This document shows, in pieces, positions 39,849-48,487 of a DNA stretch of 64,000 nucleotides. Position 1 is the first letter of the stretch. Every line of letters begins with the position of its first letter. A program made the translations under genes and the position numbers. The DNA is from Bacteroidota bacterium (GTDB lineage: Bacteria; Bacteroidota; Ignavibacteria; UBA10030; UBA8401): positions 372,001-436,000 of the forward strand of contig JBBAAO010000001.1 of NCBI GenBank assembly GCA_041658205.1, written 5' to 3'. The notes under the pieces were generated by a model. That model saw only the letters and a list, made by a program, of their open reading frames with translations, searched no databases and was not told the DNA's origin.

Positions 39849-40130
39849 TGCATCTATCTCAACCAAGCTTCTTAATAACTGAATAGATCGTTGGTTTCAA
39901 TCTTCTGGGTATATTAGTATTTCATGAACTCCCGTGGCTTCGCCCCATCTTAACAAAAGCAAAGAGAACCAAAGCAAAACTGATATTTAAACCAGTTTAC
40001 ACAATAGAGGAAGGTTACAAATATGAGTATGACCGATACACCAAAGAGCAACAGTAATCGGGTTTGAATAAGAGAAGCTAACAACAGAGAATGGACATGG
40101 TCGCTGCAAGATTGAAATTGCACTGGCAAC
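39849..40130 (+). pseudogene. Decayed copy of the pseudopilin gene
   Basis: The stretch can be aligned over nearly its whole length with the intact pseudopilin gene at 16226. The clearest segment reads LTKAKRTKAKL, then EYDRYTKEQQ and stop, against VTKAKTTEAKL and FEHDRYSIEL. Further on, ACAACAGAGAATGGACATGG matches the intact ACAACAGAAGGCGGTCAAGC. Frameshifts and stops destroy the frame, including the hydrophobic N-terminal helix. It lies directly upstream of the intact secretin gene, which suggests that pseudopilin and secretin genes were once neighbours. Confidence 0.75.
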
Positions 40131-40160
40131 ATCTTAAAATGTTAACACATCAGGACCAAC

Positions 40161-42086
40161 ATGAAAAAAATACTATTTAGCGTAATAATACTTGGGCTCC
40201 AAATTATTATCGCTCAACAAGATTCTATCCAATCTGGGCACACTCCGCTCGAACAACAAACATTTCAAGAACAATTACCTCTACGTGCTAATGATACATT
40301 GACGTTTAGTTTTAAGGATACCGATATCCGCGATGTTTTTCGGGCAATTTCGTATAAATACAATCTTAATATTTTTGTTGAGAATACGATAACCAAACAT
40401 GTTACAGTATCGTTGAACAAAATAAGAGTATATGACGCTTTACAATTCTTATGCGAACAAAATGGCTTACAGTTAAATCTTGAATCAGGCATCTTTAAGA
40501 TCTCAAATACTCCGGTTGCCGTCATTAAAAAAGAAGAACCTAAAAAGCCTTATATCCTGTTTGAAAAAGGAAATCTTTACCTTGAGGTGAAGAATGTCGA
40601 TCTTGAACTATTAATTCTAGCAATTCAAGACAAGTCGAATAAAAATATTCTTGTTACAAGCGGTACCAATGGAACTGTGACTGGAAAATTGATTGATCTT
40701 GAATTCGATCTTGGATTTACACAATTAATGAACAATAATGGTTTCGCTGTCCAAAAGAAAAACAACATTTATGTCGTCAGTAGATTAGATTACTTCGTCG
40801 GTTCTCAAACAGCGCAACAAGGACAAAAAACAGGACCATATTGGATCAGCGTAAAAGACAGCTCAGTTACCATCGATGTCACCAACGCCCCGCTTGAACG
40901 CATTATTACCGACATATCACGGCAATTAAATACCGATGTGGTCTATTACAATACTGTTACCGGCACGGTGACAGCCCGTGCCACAAATGTTTCTCTTACT
41001 AAAGCATTGGATTTGATTCTTCGCAATACCACTTACACATTTCGTGAATCTGATGGAATATATTTTGTCGGCGAGAAGATCAATAAATCAATGGTTTCAA
41101 CACGTTTGTTAAAATTGAAATACCTCAGATCAGAAAAATTCCTTGATATTGTACCGCAATCAATTTCATCCCAAGCGACATTAAAAATAATGAAAGAACA
41201 TAATGCAATTGTTGCAATTGCACCCGGGGATGTAATTAATCAACTGGAAGATTTTATTGCTCAAATTGATAAACCTGTGGCTCAAGTATTGATTGAAGCG
41301 CTTGTTGTTGATTTCGATCTCTCTGATGGGAAAGAATTCGGAATTGACGCGGGTATTCGTTCGAGTTCCGATACAACGGCTGCCCGGGGCGATTTCTATA
41401 TACCAGGGATTGATGTTCTGTTTGGAAACAAAACGGTAAATGAAGGTCTAAATACAATTGGAAATCAAATCGGCATTGCCAACCTTGGTACCCTACCGCC
41501 AAATTTCTACATGAATATTAGAGCATTGCAGGAAAAAGGTTTGGCGAATATTCGCTCACGTCCACTTCTTGCAACAATTAACGGAAATCAAGCAAGTCTT
41601 AGTGTTGGGACAACACAATATTATATTCTTAAATCAACGATTCCTTATAGGGATCAGACGCAGACTTTATTACAGGAGTCACAGCAATTTCAAACAATTG
41701 AAGCCAATGTAAAGTTGGAGTTAACGCCGTATGTTGGTGTCAACGGGCTAATTACACTGGAAATAAAACCGGATTTTAAAACCCCTGTCGGGGCATTTAA
41801 TTCAACCATTCCACCGACAATTAATCAACGGACTATGAGTTCGACGGTTGTTATACGTGAAGGGGAAACCATAGTCCTTGGAGGATTGATACAGGAGACC
41901 GAGTCGGAAACCCGTTCGCAGGTACCGATTCTTGGAGATATTCCATGGATTGGCGGTCTTTTCTCGTCAACCTCAAAGTCAAACCGGAAAACAGAGCTTA
42001 TTATTTACCTCACAACTCACATATCGTACGGCGAGGCTTTCCAGAATGTCTCCTTGCCGAATGGTGATGGTCATTTTGAGAAATAA
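40161..42086 (+). CDS. pilQ: Outer-membrane secretin PilQ/GspD
   Basis: The 641-aa protein has a signal peptide (MKKILFSVIILGLQIIIAQ), then N-domains of the secretin/TonB short type beginning SFKDTDIRDVFRAISYKYN, repeated twice more (LEVKNVDLELLILAIQDKSN, VTIDVTNAPLERIITDISRQ). The C-terminal secretin domain contains VLIEALVVDFDLSDGKEFGI, ANIRSRPLLATINGNQASL, the VVIREGETIVLGGLIQE motif and VPILGDIPWIGGLF. It forms the outer-membrane pore for the pilus or pseudopilus and its cargo. Its stop overlaps the start of the next gene (TAATG), so the secretin and the PilM-N, PilO and PilP genes form a coupled operon. Confidence 0.96.
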   Translation: MKKILFSVIILGLQIIIAQQDSIQSGHTPLEQQTFQEQLPLRANDTLTFSFKDTDIRDVFRAISYKYNLNIFVENTITKHVTVSLNKIRVYDALQFLCEQNGLQLNLESGIFKISNTPVAVIKKEEPKKPYILFEKGNLYLEVKNVDLELLILAIQDKSNKNILVTSGTNGTVTGKLIDLEFDLGFTQLMNNNGFAVQKKNNIYVVSRLDYFVGSQTAQQGQKTGPYWISVKDSSVTIDVTNAPLERIITDISRQLNTDVVYYNTVTGTVTARATNVSLTKALDLILRNTTYTFRESDGIYFVGEKINKSMVSTRLLKLKYLRSEKFLDIVPQSISSQATLKIMKEHNAIVAIAPGDVINQLEDFIAQIDKPVAQVLIEALVVDFDLSDGKEFGIDAGIRSSSDTTAARGDFYIPGIDVLFGNKTVNEGLNTIGNQIGIANLGTLPPNFYMNIRALQEKGLANIRSRPLLATINGNQASLSVGTTQYYILKSTIPYRDQTQTLLQESQQFQTIEANVKLELTPYVGVNGLITLEIKPDFKTPVGAFNSTIPPTINQRTMSSTVVIREGETIVLGGLIQETESETRSQVPILGDIPWIGGLFSSTSKSNRKTELIIYLTTHISYGEAFQNVSLPNGDGHFEK

Positions 42087-43483
42087 TGCCATTGAAACGT
42101 TTGATTTCACATCTTGATATTCTCCGGTTTGCGGGATTCAAGCGTATTCTGGGGGTTGAACTTTCAGAACTTGAAGCGAATATTGTCGAGGTGGAAGCTC
42201 GCGGTAATCCATTTAAAAAATTCACACAACTTTTTTTTCCGCTCAAATCGATTTCCATTCAATTCTCACCTACCGATACTGCTGAAATCAAATCCGAAAA
42301 GATACGAATAGCCATCGTTGAGAATAAAATATCGACCAAACTTGCCGTAACATCGCTCCAATCAATTGGTGTCAAAACTATCGTTACTACGATCCCATTT
42401 GATGTTTCTAATGTCATTGAATGGATCGGCGATAACGTAGAGAAGCTAATACGTATTCCGATCTCGTTAGATGATATCATTATTCAATATGAACTACTTG
42501 AGCGGAATGAAGAGTTTCAGAAAATCATCGTTGTCATTGCAAAGAAAAACGAGATCCATCAAACTGAATCGATATTGTTAAATGCAGGAATAGAACTTCT
42601 TAGTATTGGTTATTCCAAACGAGACATTGTGAATATCGTTTCGAGCAACGATAGACATTTTGTTGCTTTATCCTCGGTCGATAAAATACATTTATATTCA
42701 TTAAACAATTATTCTTTAACTGATTATAAAGAGTTACCTGCCGCGGATATTGCTGAAGCGTTAAAGCTTGAATCTGAAAAAGAACAACGGCAGTCTTTGA
42801 AAGTTTATGGTAACGAATCATTTTCTTTTGGACCGAATTTTCAGTTCCAACAATTAGAAGCTCCTCAATTACATACAAAATATCTCCACGCTTTTGGACT
42901 CGGAATAAAAGGCTTTTTATCAGAAATATCACCGGTCAATTTCCTTTCGAACAATCATCGACAAAAAACATTTGATGTAGTGGGACAAGGGTTACTGAAA
43001 AGAGCTGTCCTTACTGTGGGCATACTTCTTTTTTTCTTTCTTACACTTGAAACAGTTTCAGCGATCTATGTAGGGAACAAAATTGCAGAATATCAGGAAC
43101 GTTTAATAGCAGAGAGTTCAAAAGTGCAGGAATTGCATAAATTACAGGAAGAAATCGCCTATTTTGAATCTGAAATTCAAAAGCAAAGCAGTACAAATCG
43201 CCGGACAACAGTCTCACGAACATTGCTGGAACTTTCTGAAAAAACTGATGAGGGAATTGCGCTACAATCAGTACAATCTATTGCTCAATCAAGTAAAAAT
43301 GAAACGGTCAAAATAAAAGGAGAAGCCGTGTCAAATGAGTCATTAAGTCGATATTTGAAATCACTCCAAGCAAGCACTTTATTGTCAAGTGTCGAATTGA
43401 AAAGTTCGGGTGTAACACAAGATGAATACGGAGCTTTAAAAAACAAAATACTCTTTGATATTGTTGTTACTACAAGAAAATGA
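42086..43483 (+). CDS. PilM-PilN-like fusion (GspL-like) inner-membrane assembly protein
   Basis: The 465-aa protein has a cytoplasmic part of about 300 aa (LGVELSELEANIVEVEARG, VVTTIPFDVSNVIEWIGDN) resembling the actin-like PilM/GspL fold in degenerate form. One membrane helix follows at about residues 308-328 (AVLTVGILLFFFLTLETVSA), then a periplasmic coiled coil (YQERLIAESSKVQELHKLQEEI) and a small C-terminal domain like PilN (RYLKSLQASTLLSSVELKSS). PilM and PilN are separate genes in most pilus operons, while GspL of type II systems combines the two functions, so this is GspL-like. It starts within the secretin stop and overlaps the next gene by 4 bp. Confidence 0.82.
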   Translation: MPLKRLISHLDILRFAGFKRILGVELSELEANIVEVEARGNPFKKFTQLFFPLKSISIQFSPTDTAEIKSEKIRIAIVENKISTKLAVTSLQSIGVKTIVTTIPFDVSNVIEWIGDNVEKLIRIPISLDDIIIQYELLERNEEFQKIIVVIAKKNEIHQTESILLNAGIELLSIGYSKRDIVNIVSSNDRHFVALSSVDKIHLYSLNNYSLTDYKELPAADIAEALKLESEKEQRQSLKVYGNESFSFGPNFQFQQLEAPQLHTKYLHAFGLGIKGFLSEISPVNFLSNNHRQKTFDVVGQGLLKRAVLTVGILLFFFLTLETVSAIYVGNKIAEYQERLIAESSKVQELHKLQEEIAYFESEIQKQSSTNRRTTVSRTLLELSEKTDEGIALQSVQSIAQSSKNETVKIKGEAVSNESLSRYLKSLQASTLLSSVELKSSGVTQDEYGALKNKILFDIVVTTRK

Positions 43484-44025
43484 ATATTTCCAATCTTCAG
43501 AATAAGTATGTGTTATACCTGCTCGCCATAGCAGGATTATCCCTCTATTTGTTTGTGACAGAAATAGCTGGGCGATATTCTGCTCTTTTCTTATTATTAG
43601 ACGAATATAATTCTGTAAAATCCCAAATAAGCGATATCGGTAATTTTGAATCTCGAAGGTATGAACTGCTCCAGTTAAAGAAGACCTATACAACAGAATT
43701 TAACAAATTGTATAAAAACACTACTCAAAACGATATCGATCTATTTGAATACGCTACAAAACTGTCAAAAAGAAACTCTGTTGCCATAACCTCTGTTCTT
43801 CCGCTTACTAACAAAAAAAACGGATACTTCGATGAACTATCATACAGACTCTCTGTACGGGGGCGATTTGTTAATATAGGAAAGCTTTTTACAGATATTG
43901 AAAACGGCGGTATTCCGGTTGTTCTTTCGCAGATTGAATTAAAAAAAACAGAACACTCAAAATCTGATCTTATGGGAACTATCGATCTGAAAGCGTATAT
44001 CTATAATGATGCCAAACAACGTTAA
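43480..44025 (+). CDS. PilO/GspM-like inner-membrane assembly protein
   Basis: The 181-aa protein has a short cytoplasmic N-terminus, one membrane helix (YVLYLLAIAGLSLYLFV), a periplasmic coiled coil (YNSVKSQISDIGNFESRRYELLQLKK region) and a ferredoxin-like C-terminal domain (YFDELSYRLSVRGRFVNIGK, ENGGIPVVLSQIELKK). That order and size are those of PilO/GspM, which aligns the inner-membrane complex below the secretin. The start overlaps the preceding stop (ATGA) and its end overlaps the next gene by 20 bp. The assignment rests mainly on architecture and gene order. Confidence 0.8.
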   Translation: MNISNLQNKYVLYLLAIAGLSLYLFVTEIAGRYSALFLLLDEYNSVKSQISDIGNFESRRYELLQLKKTYTTEFNKLYKNTTQNDIDLFEYATKLSKRNSVAITSVLPLTNKKNGYFDELSYRLSVRGRFVNIGKLFTDIENGGIPVVLSQIELKKTEHSKSDLMGTIDLKAYIYNDAKQR

Positions 44026-44470
44026 AAAAATCATAAATATTTTCTTGATGATTATTGTGATCTTTGTTTGGGGGATCATTGTGTATCAACTATTCTTTCG
44101 TATTAGCGAAGAAGGGCTGAAAGAGAATGATGTCCGGTTCATTGGTAGCAACGAGAATACAAATAAATTTGTTTTTCCGGACAATGCAAAAGATCCGTTT
44201 TATCCATTATACAAAGCAAAAACTATTGTTAAAGATACATTGAATCACAGGCAATCAATTATACCCGCACAAAATCATCCAAATATCAAGCTATTAGGAA
44301 TCATTGAGGACAGGTCCAATCTGACAGCGGTCTTGGAATTTGACAACGATTCCTTGGCATACGTGAAAGAAGGGGATAAAGTGAGAGGATTACTCATAAG
44401 TAAGATAACACAAAAAAAGATTCAGTATACTCTGTTTGGAAAGATGAACGAGTTAATACTTGATGAATGA
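44006..44470 (+). CDS. PilP/GspC-like periplasmic connector
   Basis: This 154-aa protein has an N-terminal membrane helix (IINIFLMIIVIFVWGIIVYQ), a flexible linker (SNENTNKFVFPDNAKDPFYP) and a small beta domain (IKLLGIIEDRSNLTAVLEF, DSLAYVKEGDKVRGLLISKI, IQYTLFGKMNELIL) like the HR domain of GspC/PilP. Such proteins bind the N0 domain of the secretin and link it to the inner-membrane complex. It is the last gene of the pilQ operon; tandem ATGs at 44006 and 44009 make the exact start uncertain by one codon. No clear terminator follows. Confidence 0.82.
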   Translation: MMPNNVKKIINIFLMIIVIFVWGIIVYQLFFRISEEGLKENDVRFIGSNENTNKFVFPDNAKDPFYPLYKAKTIVKDTLNHRQSIIPAQNHPNIKLLGIIEDRSNLTAVLEFDNDSLAYVKEGDKVRGLLISKITQKKIQYTLFGKMNELILDE

Positions 44471-44646
44471 ATTTTAGTGTATTATCTGGATGCTATCATA
44501 TATTATAGTTTTGTTTCAATAGTATTGACAAGTTCCACGAAAGTTTACATCTAGACTATTCTTTCGGAGATATTTTCTTTGCATCTTTGTGTTGCATACA
44601 ATAATTCTATGATTTGTCATAGAAAATATCAACGAAAGAAGATTAC
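44471..44646. other. Spacer between the pilus operon and the accessory island
   Basis: No gene is visible here. The change from coupled pilus genes to broken recombinase sequence marks the probable left edge of the accessory region. Confidence 0.5.
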
Positions 44647-44915
44647 GTTTTCAAGGGGAGAAGAAGGAGCGGTAAAGCATTTCTTGACTATGTCAGCAGG
44701 CAATTTAAGAAAGCCGTGAGAGTCAACGGGTTAAACAATTCGCTTCATTTTCATTCACTTCGGCACACTTTTGCTAGTATACTTGCTCAAAAAGGGGTAA
44801 GTTTATTTTTATACAAAAGTTGTTGGGTCATTCGAATATTTCAATGACACAAATATATTCACATTTAGAAACAAGCAACCTTTTTTCTAGCGTCAACATG
44901 TTAAAACTCAGGTAA
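44647..44915 (+). pseudogene. Tyrosine recombinase (phage integrase) 3' remnant with frameshift
   Basis: The frame reads VFKGRRRSGKAFLDYVSRQF ... SLHFHSLRHTFASILAQKG, the H-x-x-R box of tyrosine recombinases. After VSLF the frame shifts by one base near 44810 and continues IQKLLGHSNISMTQIYSHLE with the second catalytic His (LLGHSN) and nucleophile Tyr (IYSHL), ending at a TAA at 44913. The N-terminal half including the first Arg is missing. It lies at the left end of the accessory region, opposite the intact recombinase at 60435. Confidence 0.88.
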
Positions 44916-45435
44916 TTGTTGATCCAAAATAATTTGTGATATTCTAAATCAGTTTATCCGACAAAAAACGTCTATACACACCAATACAATATAGAACACG
45001 GAACACTTTTGTCGTTTTTCAACATGTAAATTTTGAAAAATTTCAAACATTTTCCGCATCTCCCGGCAACAAAAACATTTTCCACAGAAGGAAGTATCCC
45101 GGCGGTGAGAGAATGAGAGAACATTCAGCAATTCACAATATTTTCAATTGACAAAAACGGAAAAAAAGACGGATCAATTGACACGAAACGATATGAAGTA
45201 AAACGGAAAAAAGGGTAGTGGGGTCTTTTGAAAACGATGAAATTTAACAGAAATCAACAAACAGTCAAAAAGAGGAAATATTTCAGCCATGTTGAATAAA
45301 ACGAAGATCAGATATCGGAGAGAGCAATTACAGAGAGAGGAAACCCGGTGTATTCAGCAGTACCGGGTTTTAGATCATCAGCAAATACAAAATATAAAAA
45401 CTATTATATGGAACTTGCTGCACCAAAAGTTCGTA
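44916..45435. other. Non-coding stretch with repeat and hairpin
   Basis: No gene is supported. It contains copy A of a ~90-bp repeat (45203-45292) and a hairpin with arms AAACCCGGT / ACCGGGTTT (45341-45370) that could be a weak terminator. A frame of 72 codons from ATG 45289 has low-complexity content and lies partly in the repeat, so I do not call it. Confidence 0.5.
45203..45292 (+). repeat. Diverged direct repeat, copy A
   Basis: The block from GTAGTGGGGTCTTTTGAAAA through AACAGTCAAAAAG to the final CAGCCATGTTGA aligns at about 80% with 59730-59822. The core GTAGTGGGGTCTTTTGA also occurs inverted at 60135-60151. The copies sit near the two recombinase sequences that bound the island. Confidence 0.75.
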
Positions 45436-45609
45436 TTATTCTCTCTCTCTCTTCAACTCAAATTCCTTTTCATAAGCGCTTTGTGTTTCATTTTGAATTT
45501 CTTCTGAGGAAACGGTAATACCTTTTCTTTGAAGAACATTAATGACCGCATCAATCTTACAATCTGAATAAACAATAGCCCCAACCAGTAACTCGATTTC
45601 GATCTGCAA
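45436..45609 (-). CDS. Possible small protein (57 aa, TTG start)
   Basis: A minus-strand frame beginning TTG at 45609 has AAAGGG seven bases before it and encodes 57 residues: MQIEIELLVGAIVYSD, then VINVLQRKGITVSSEEIQNE and a charged C-terminus ending KRERE. The composition is protein-like and contains one helix-turn-helix-sized unit, but I recognise no family and there is no ATG. It may be a fragment of a larger gene lost from the island. Confidence 0.3.
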   Translation of the reverse strand: MQIEIELLVGAIVYSDCKIDAVINVLQRKGITVSSEEIQNETQSAYEKEFELKRERE

Positions 45610-45672
45610 ATCTATACCCTTTCTCTGTTAAAAACCTGTAAATGTGTAGTTGTCTGAGACAAACTATTATTT

Positions 45673-46233
45673 TTATCCCTTAATAGGAGCAAAGCGATCC
45701 TCACCTATTTTTTGGATTAATATATCATACAATTCTTTCATTTCATGTTGAAATAAACGAATATTTTCATTTTTATATTCGATAATTATTTCCCCATCTT
45801 TCCTCCAACGTTCTTCAACGTATGGATATTTGTCACCACCGCTATTGAAAAGCCCACCTTTTTCGGTTAGATAATTAAACCGGTTTTGTAACTCATAAAA
45901 AAACCTTTTTCCTGTAAAGATGCCCCGAATTATTTCTATACCACATAATTTGTTATCAATAAAAATGCAATTGAAAGTAGGTTTGTGTGCGCTTTTGAAT
46001 TCAGCCTTTATTTCTTGTATTGCATATTCCTTCAAATTACCATCAATTTTTATTATCAGTTCAGGATGATATTCAATTGATAGTTGCGAGATTGAATCTG
46101 ATGCAAATAATATTTTTGTTTGATAAGGAGACATTCCCCATTTAAGACTATCAAATCCTTCAATAAAATAACCACTTCCTTGCGACATCATAACATTTAC
46201 TATCAACATTACAAAAACGAGAATTTTTTTCAT
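45673..46233 (-). CDS. Exported hypothetical protein with SLKWGM motif
   Basis: I choose ATG 46233 because AAAGGA lies seven bases before it; the upstream in-frame ATG at 46239 would have almost no spacing. The 186-aa product has a signal peptide (MKKILVFVMLIVNVMMSQG) followed by FIEGFDSLKWGMSPYQTKIL, a pattern seen in small exported proteins of unknown function that contain a W-G-M-S motif. The rest is mixed alpha/beta with ELQNRFNYLTEKGG and IRLFQHEMKELYDILIQKIG. It is preceded on its own strand by an intrinsic terminator and an apparently structured leader, so attenuation is possible. Confidence 0.72.
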   Translation of the reverse strand: MKKILVFVMLIVNVMMSQGSGYFIEGFDSLKWGMSPYQTKILFASDSISQLSIEYHPELIIKIDGNLKEYAIQEIKAEFKSAHKPTFNCIFIDNKLCGIEIIRGIFTGKRFFYELQNRFNYLTEKGGLFNSGGDKYPYVEERWRKDGEIIIEYKNENIRLFQHEMKELYDILIQKIGEDRFAPIKG

Positions 46234-46270
46234 TGCCATATCCTTTCCGAGAATTGAATTAAAAACAAAA

Positions 46271-46289
46271 GGCGTAACTTACTTACGCC
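46271..46289 (-). terminator. Intrinsic terminator in the leader of the minus-strand gene
   Basis: On the minus strand GGCGTAA-GTAAG-TTACGCC is followed directly by TTTTGTTTTT. It ends about 35 bases before the start codon at 46233. A terminator in this place usually means either the end of a small RNA or an attenuator. Confidence 0.7.
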
Positions 46290-46370
46290 TCACTCGAAGG
46301 TATTGGCATACCTATGGAAAGACGCTTTCAGTCACGCCCAGTAAGGACGTAACCCACGTTTTTCCATTTC
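46290..46370 (-). ncRNA. Candidate structured leader RNA
   Basis: On the minus strand a possible outer pairing GGAAA/TTTCC encloses ACGTGGGTTACGT and GGGCGTGACTGAAAGCGTC. A perfect hairpin AGGTAT-GCCA-ATACCT and then the terminator follow. The G+C content is clearly above that of the surrounding DNA. I cannot match it to a known riboswitch; a small RNA or leader is inferred. Confidence 0.35.
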
Positions 46371-46463
46371 TATAAAGCTGCCAATTTTACGAGTGAAACG
46401 GGTTTAAACTATTTTATGAATTAATGTCTATTCGATATAGTCCTAATTGATGTATTAGAATTA

Positions 46464-46691
46464 TTAATTATCACAATTTATAAAATATTTACAACCACTA
46501 TCAAGGGGTCTATCAGGACAATAATCATTATATAATTGTGTCCATATTCGTGAATTAATTTTTGGCCAATCGAAATAACTATCCTTTTCCTTTTTGAACG
46601 TTTCTATTCCATCAAGGAAAATATATTTATCATCTTTATAAAATGAAAAGTATAAATAGATTGAATTCCAAACATATTTCTTTACACAATG
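46464..46691 (-). pseudogene. Truncated reading frame without start codon
   Basis: A minus-strand frame of about 75 codons reads KKYVWNSIYLYFSFYKDDKY ... FLDGIETFKKEKDSYFDWPK and ends GCKYFINCDN. It begins after an in-frame stop with no usable start, so it looks like the 3' end of a lost gene. No family is recognised. Confidence 0.45.
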
Positions 46692-47299
46692 TTATAAGAA
46701 GTAAGATATTATTAATGTTTTTACTCTCTCCGCACATCTATTTCTTAAATATTACCTAAAATAAATACATTATATGGGTGCTCAGATTTTAAGGTTAGCT
46801 AGCCCATTATTTGATAGATTGCCTGAAGTTAATTCATATATACTATACAAGGTTTTTGTTGATGAAGAATACCACTTTAGATACATATTGTTTCAATTTT
46901 AGAACTAAAAATAATCAAAGATTACAATATGCGTTTGACTTTAGAATGCAGTATTTATATGATTTAACCCATTAATTGCTGGTTGAATTTTGATTCATAG
47001 AATCGCTTAATGTAAATGGAATGATTTGTTAAATTCCACTTAAGAAAGAATTGGAATGCTTAAATATGTTATCTGTTTTTTAAGCAACATCTACTTATAT
47101 TCTAGCACACTAATGATTTGTTCTTAAAAAACAAATCAATATAAATGTAATATAGTATGGCTTCCTTTTAATGCTACAAAAATGGAATATGAAAGATCCT
47201 TGATAATCGTTAATTGATTTTGTGAAATGAATGAAGCTAAAATAAATATAATGACTACTGTCTTAATTATTTAAATAAAAACGTTTTATAAGAGGAATT
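46692..47299. other. AT-rich gene-free stretch
   Basis: About 600 bp with stops in all frames and no RNA or repeat that I can recognise. It may contain the promoter of the operon starting at 47300. Confidence 0.4.
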
Positions 47300-47572
47300 A
47301 TGTCAAGATACGTTCTTGTAACAGCAGACTTCCCAAATGTTAATTCAACGGACAGGGAAAAAATTTATAAATGCCTTGTCGAGAAAAAATGGAACAAGAT
47401 TGAAAATGTGGGCAGAGATATCTCAACAGTTTGGTATGCTTCGTATAAAGACGGTTACAACGATGACTTCATACTTTCTGATACAAAAAATGAATTTGTT
47501 GCATGTTCCAGTCCATATACAGTCGCAAAAATTGCCATCATGATTGGACCCAATCCACCAATTGTGGCCTAA
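47300..47572 (+). CDS. Small hypothetical protein, first gene of ATPase/DUF4325 operon
   Basis: This 90-aa protein starts at an ATG preceded by AGAGGAATT. It reads MSRYVLVTADFPNVNSTDRE, with a charged helical middle and a C-terminal hydrophobic stretch (TVAKIAIMIGPNPPIVA). I recognise no family. It lies 31 bp upstream of a GHKL-type ATPase gene and, with the STAS-like gene that follows, forms an apparent three-gene operon. Similar short proteins may act as the regulated partner of such ATPase/STAS pairs, but nothing in the sequence proves it. Confidence 0.6.
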   Translation: MSRYVLVTADFPNVNSTDREKIYKCLVEKKWNKIENVGRDISTVWYASYKDGYNDDFILSDTKNEFVACSSPYTVAKIAIMIGPNPPIVA

Positions 47573-47603
47573 TTATTTACTTTGAATCGAAAGTATCCAA
47601 AGA

Positions 47604-48485
47604 ATGCATATCATAAAATTTCCGATATTTTTAACAATACGTTATGCTAAAAGTATTATCGAAAAATGTCAACAAGCAATTTCAACTTCTGAGAAGGATA
47701 TATTATTTGATTTCTCTAACTGCGGTTTTTGTGATCCATTTGCTATTTCATTAATCGTTGGGGTAATTAAATCATGTATTGCAAAAGAACATAACGTAAC
47801 TTTTAACCGCTCAAAAAATGTTAGGCTTGAAAGTTATCTTAACGCTATAGGATTTTATAATTGGGGAGCTGGTATTGGTAGAGTTGTGAAATTTCCAGAT
47901 CATACTGCAGAATTGCGACATTTTAAAGCAGTAGATCCAACTTATACTCAATCTGTAATCAGAGTTTTAAAAGGTTCTCTTAACCTATCGCAAGGTGTTC
48001 AAGATTCTTTGCACATGAGTATTAATGAAATGATGACTAATACTTTTGATCATAGTAAATCTGTTGGGGGATGCTTAATTTGCGCTCAAGCTTTTACTAC
48101 ACGAGGTAATGTCAGTATTTGTATTGCGGATTTTGGAATTGGAATTCATAAAGCACTTAAATCAGTTGAACAGTATAGTTACATTGCAAATTCTTTGGAT
48201 GCTATTAAGTTAGCGATACAAGAAGGCGTTTCAAGCCGTATAGGTGTAAGAGCCGGCCTCGGATTAGCCCATATCCATAAATTTCTTAAAATCAATGAAG
48301 GACAAATGCATATTATTTCGGGTGATGCATGGGTTAATTGGGATTATAAACCTAATGGTGTAACTATAAAGGAAAAAGTATTGAAAATTGCTTTTGATGG
48401 GACTATTGTGAATATTATTGCAAGAGCTGATGCTGAGGGATTATACATACTTTCATCAGAAAATGTTGACGACCAAATATTTTAG
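47604..48485 (+). CDS. GHKL-type ATPase (anti-sigma-factor-like / histidine-kinase-like fold)
   Basis: The 293-aa protein has an N-terminal STAS-like region (DILFDFSNCGFCDPFAISLI) followed by a GHKL ATPase domain. Its N box is MSINEMMTNTFDHSKS (about residues 138-153), the G1 box is IADFGIGIH and the G2 box is RAGLGLAHIHKFL. There is no H-box or receiver domain, so it is not a conventional histidine kinase. Together with the DUF4325 protein two bases downstream it resembles a switch of the SpoIIAB/SpoIIAA type, in which the ATPase would phosphorylate or sequester the STAS partner. That reading is inferred; pairs of this type are frequent in accessory and defence islands. Confidence 0.78.
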   Translation: MHIIKFPIFLTIRYAKSIIEKCQQAISTSEKDILFDFSNCGFCDPFAISLIVGVIKSCIAKEHNVTFNRSKNVRLESYLNAIGFYNWGAGIGRVVKFPDHTAELRHFKAVDPTYTQSVIRVLKGSLNLSQGVQDSLHMSINEMMTNTFDHSKSVGGCLICAQAFTTRGNVSICIADFGIGIHKALKSVEQYSYIANSLDAIKLAIQEGVSSRIGVRAGLGLAHIHKFLKINEGQMHIISGDAWVNWDYKPNGVTIKEKVLKIAFDGTIVNIIARADAEGLYILSSENVDDQIF

Positions 48486-48487
48486 AT

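Noticed and set aside
45289..45507. 72-codon plus-strand frame after the recombinase remnant
   Set aside because: It begins inside a repeat copy, has low-complexity Gln/Arg and Leu/Phe composition, and faces an equally plausible small frame on the other strand.
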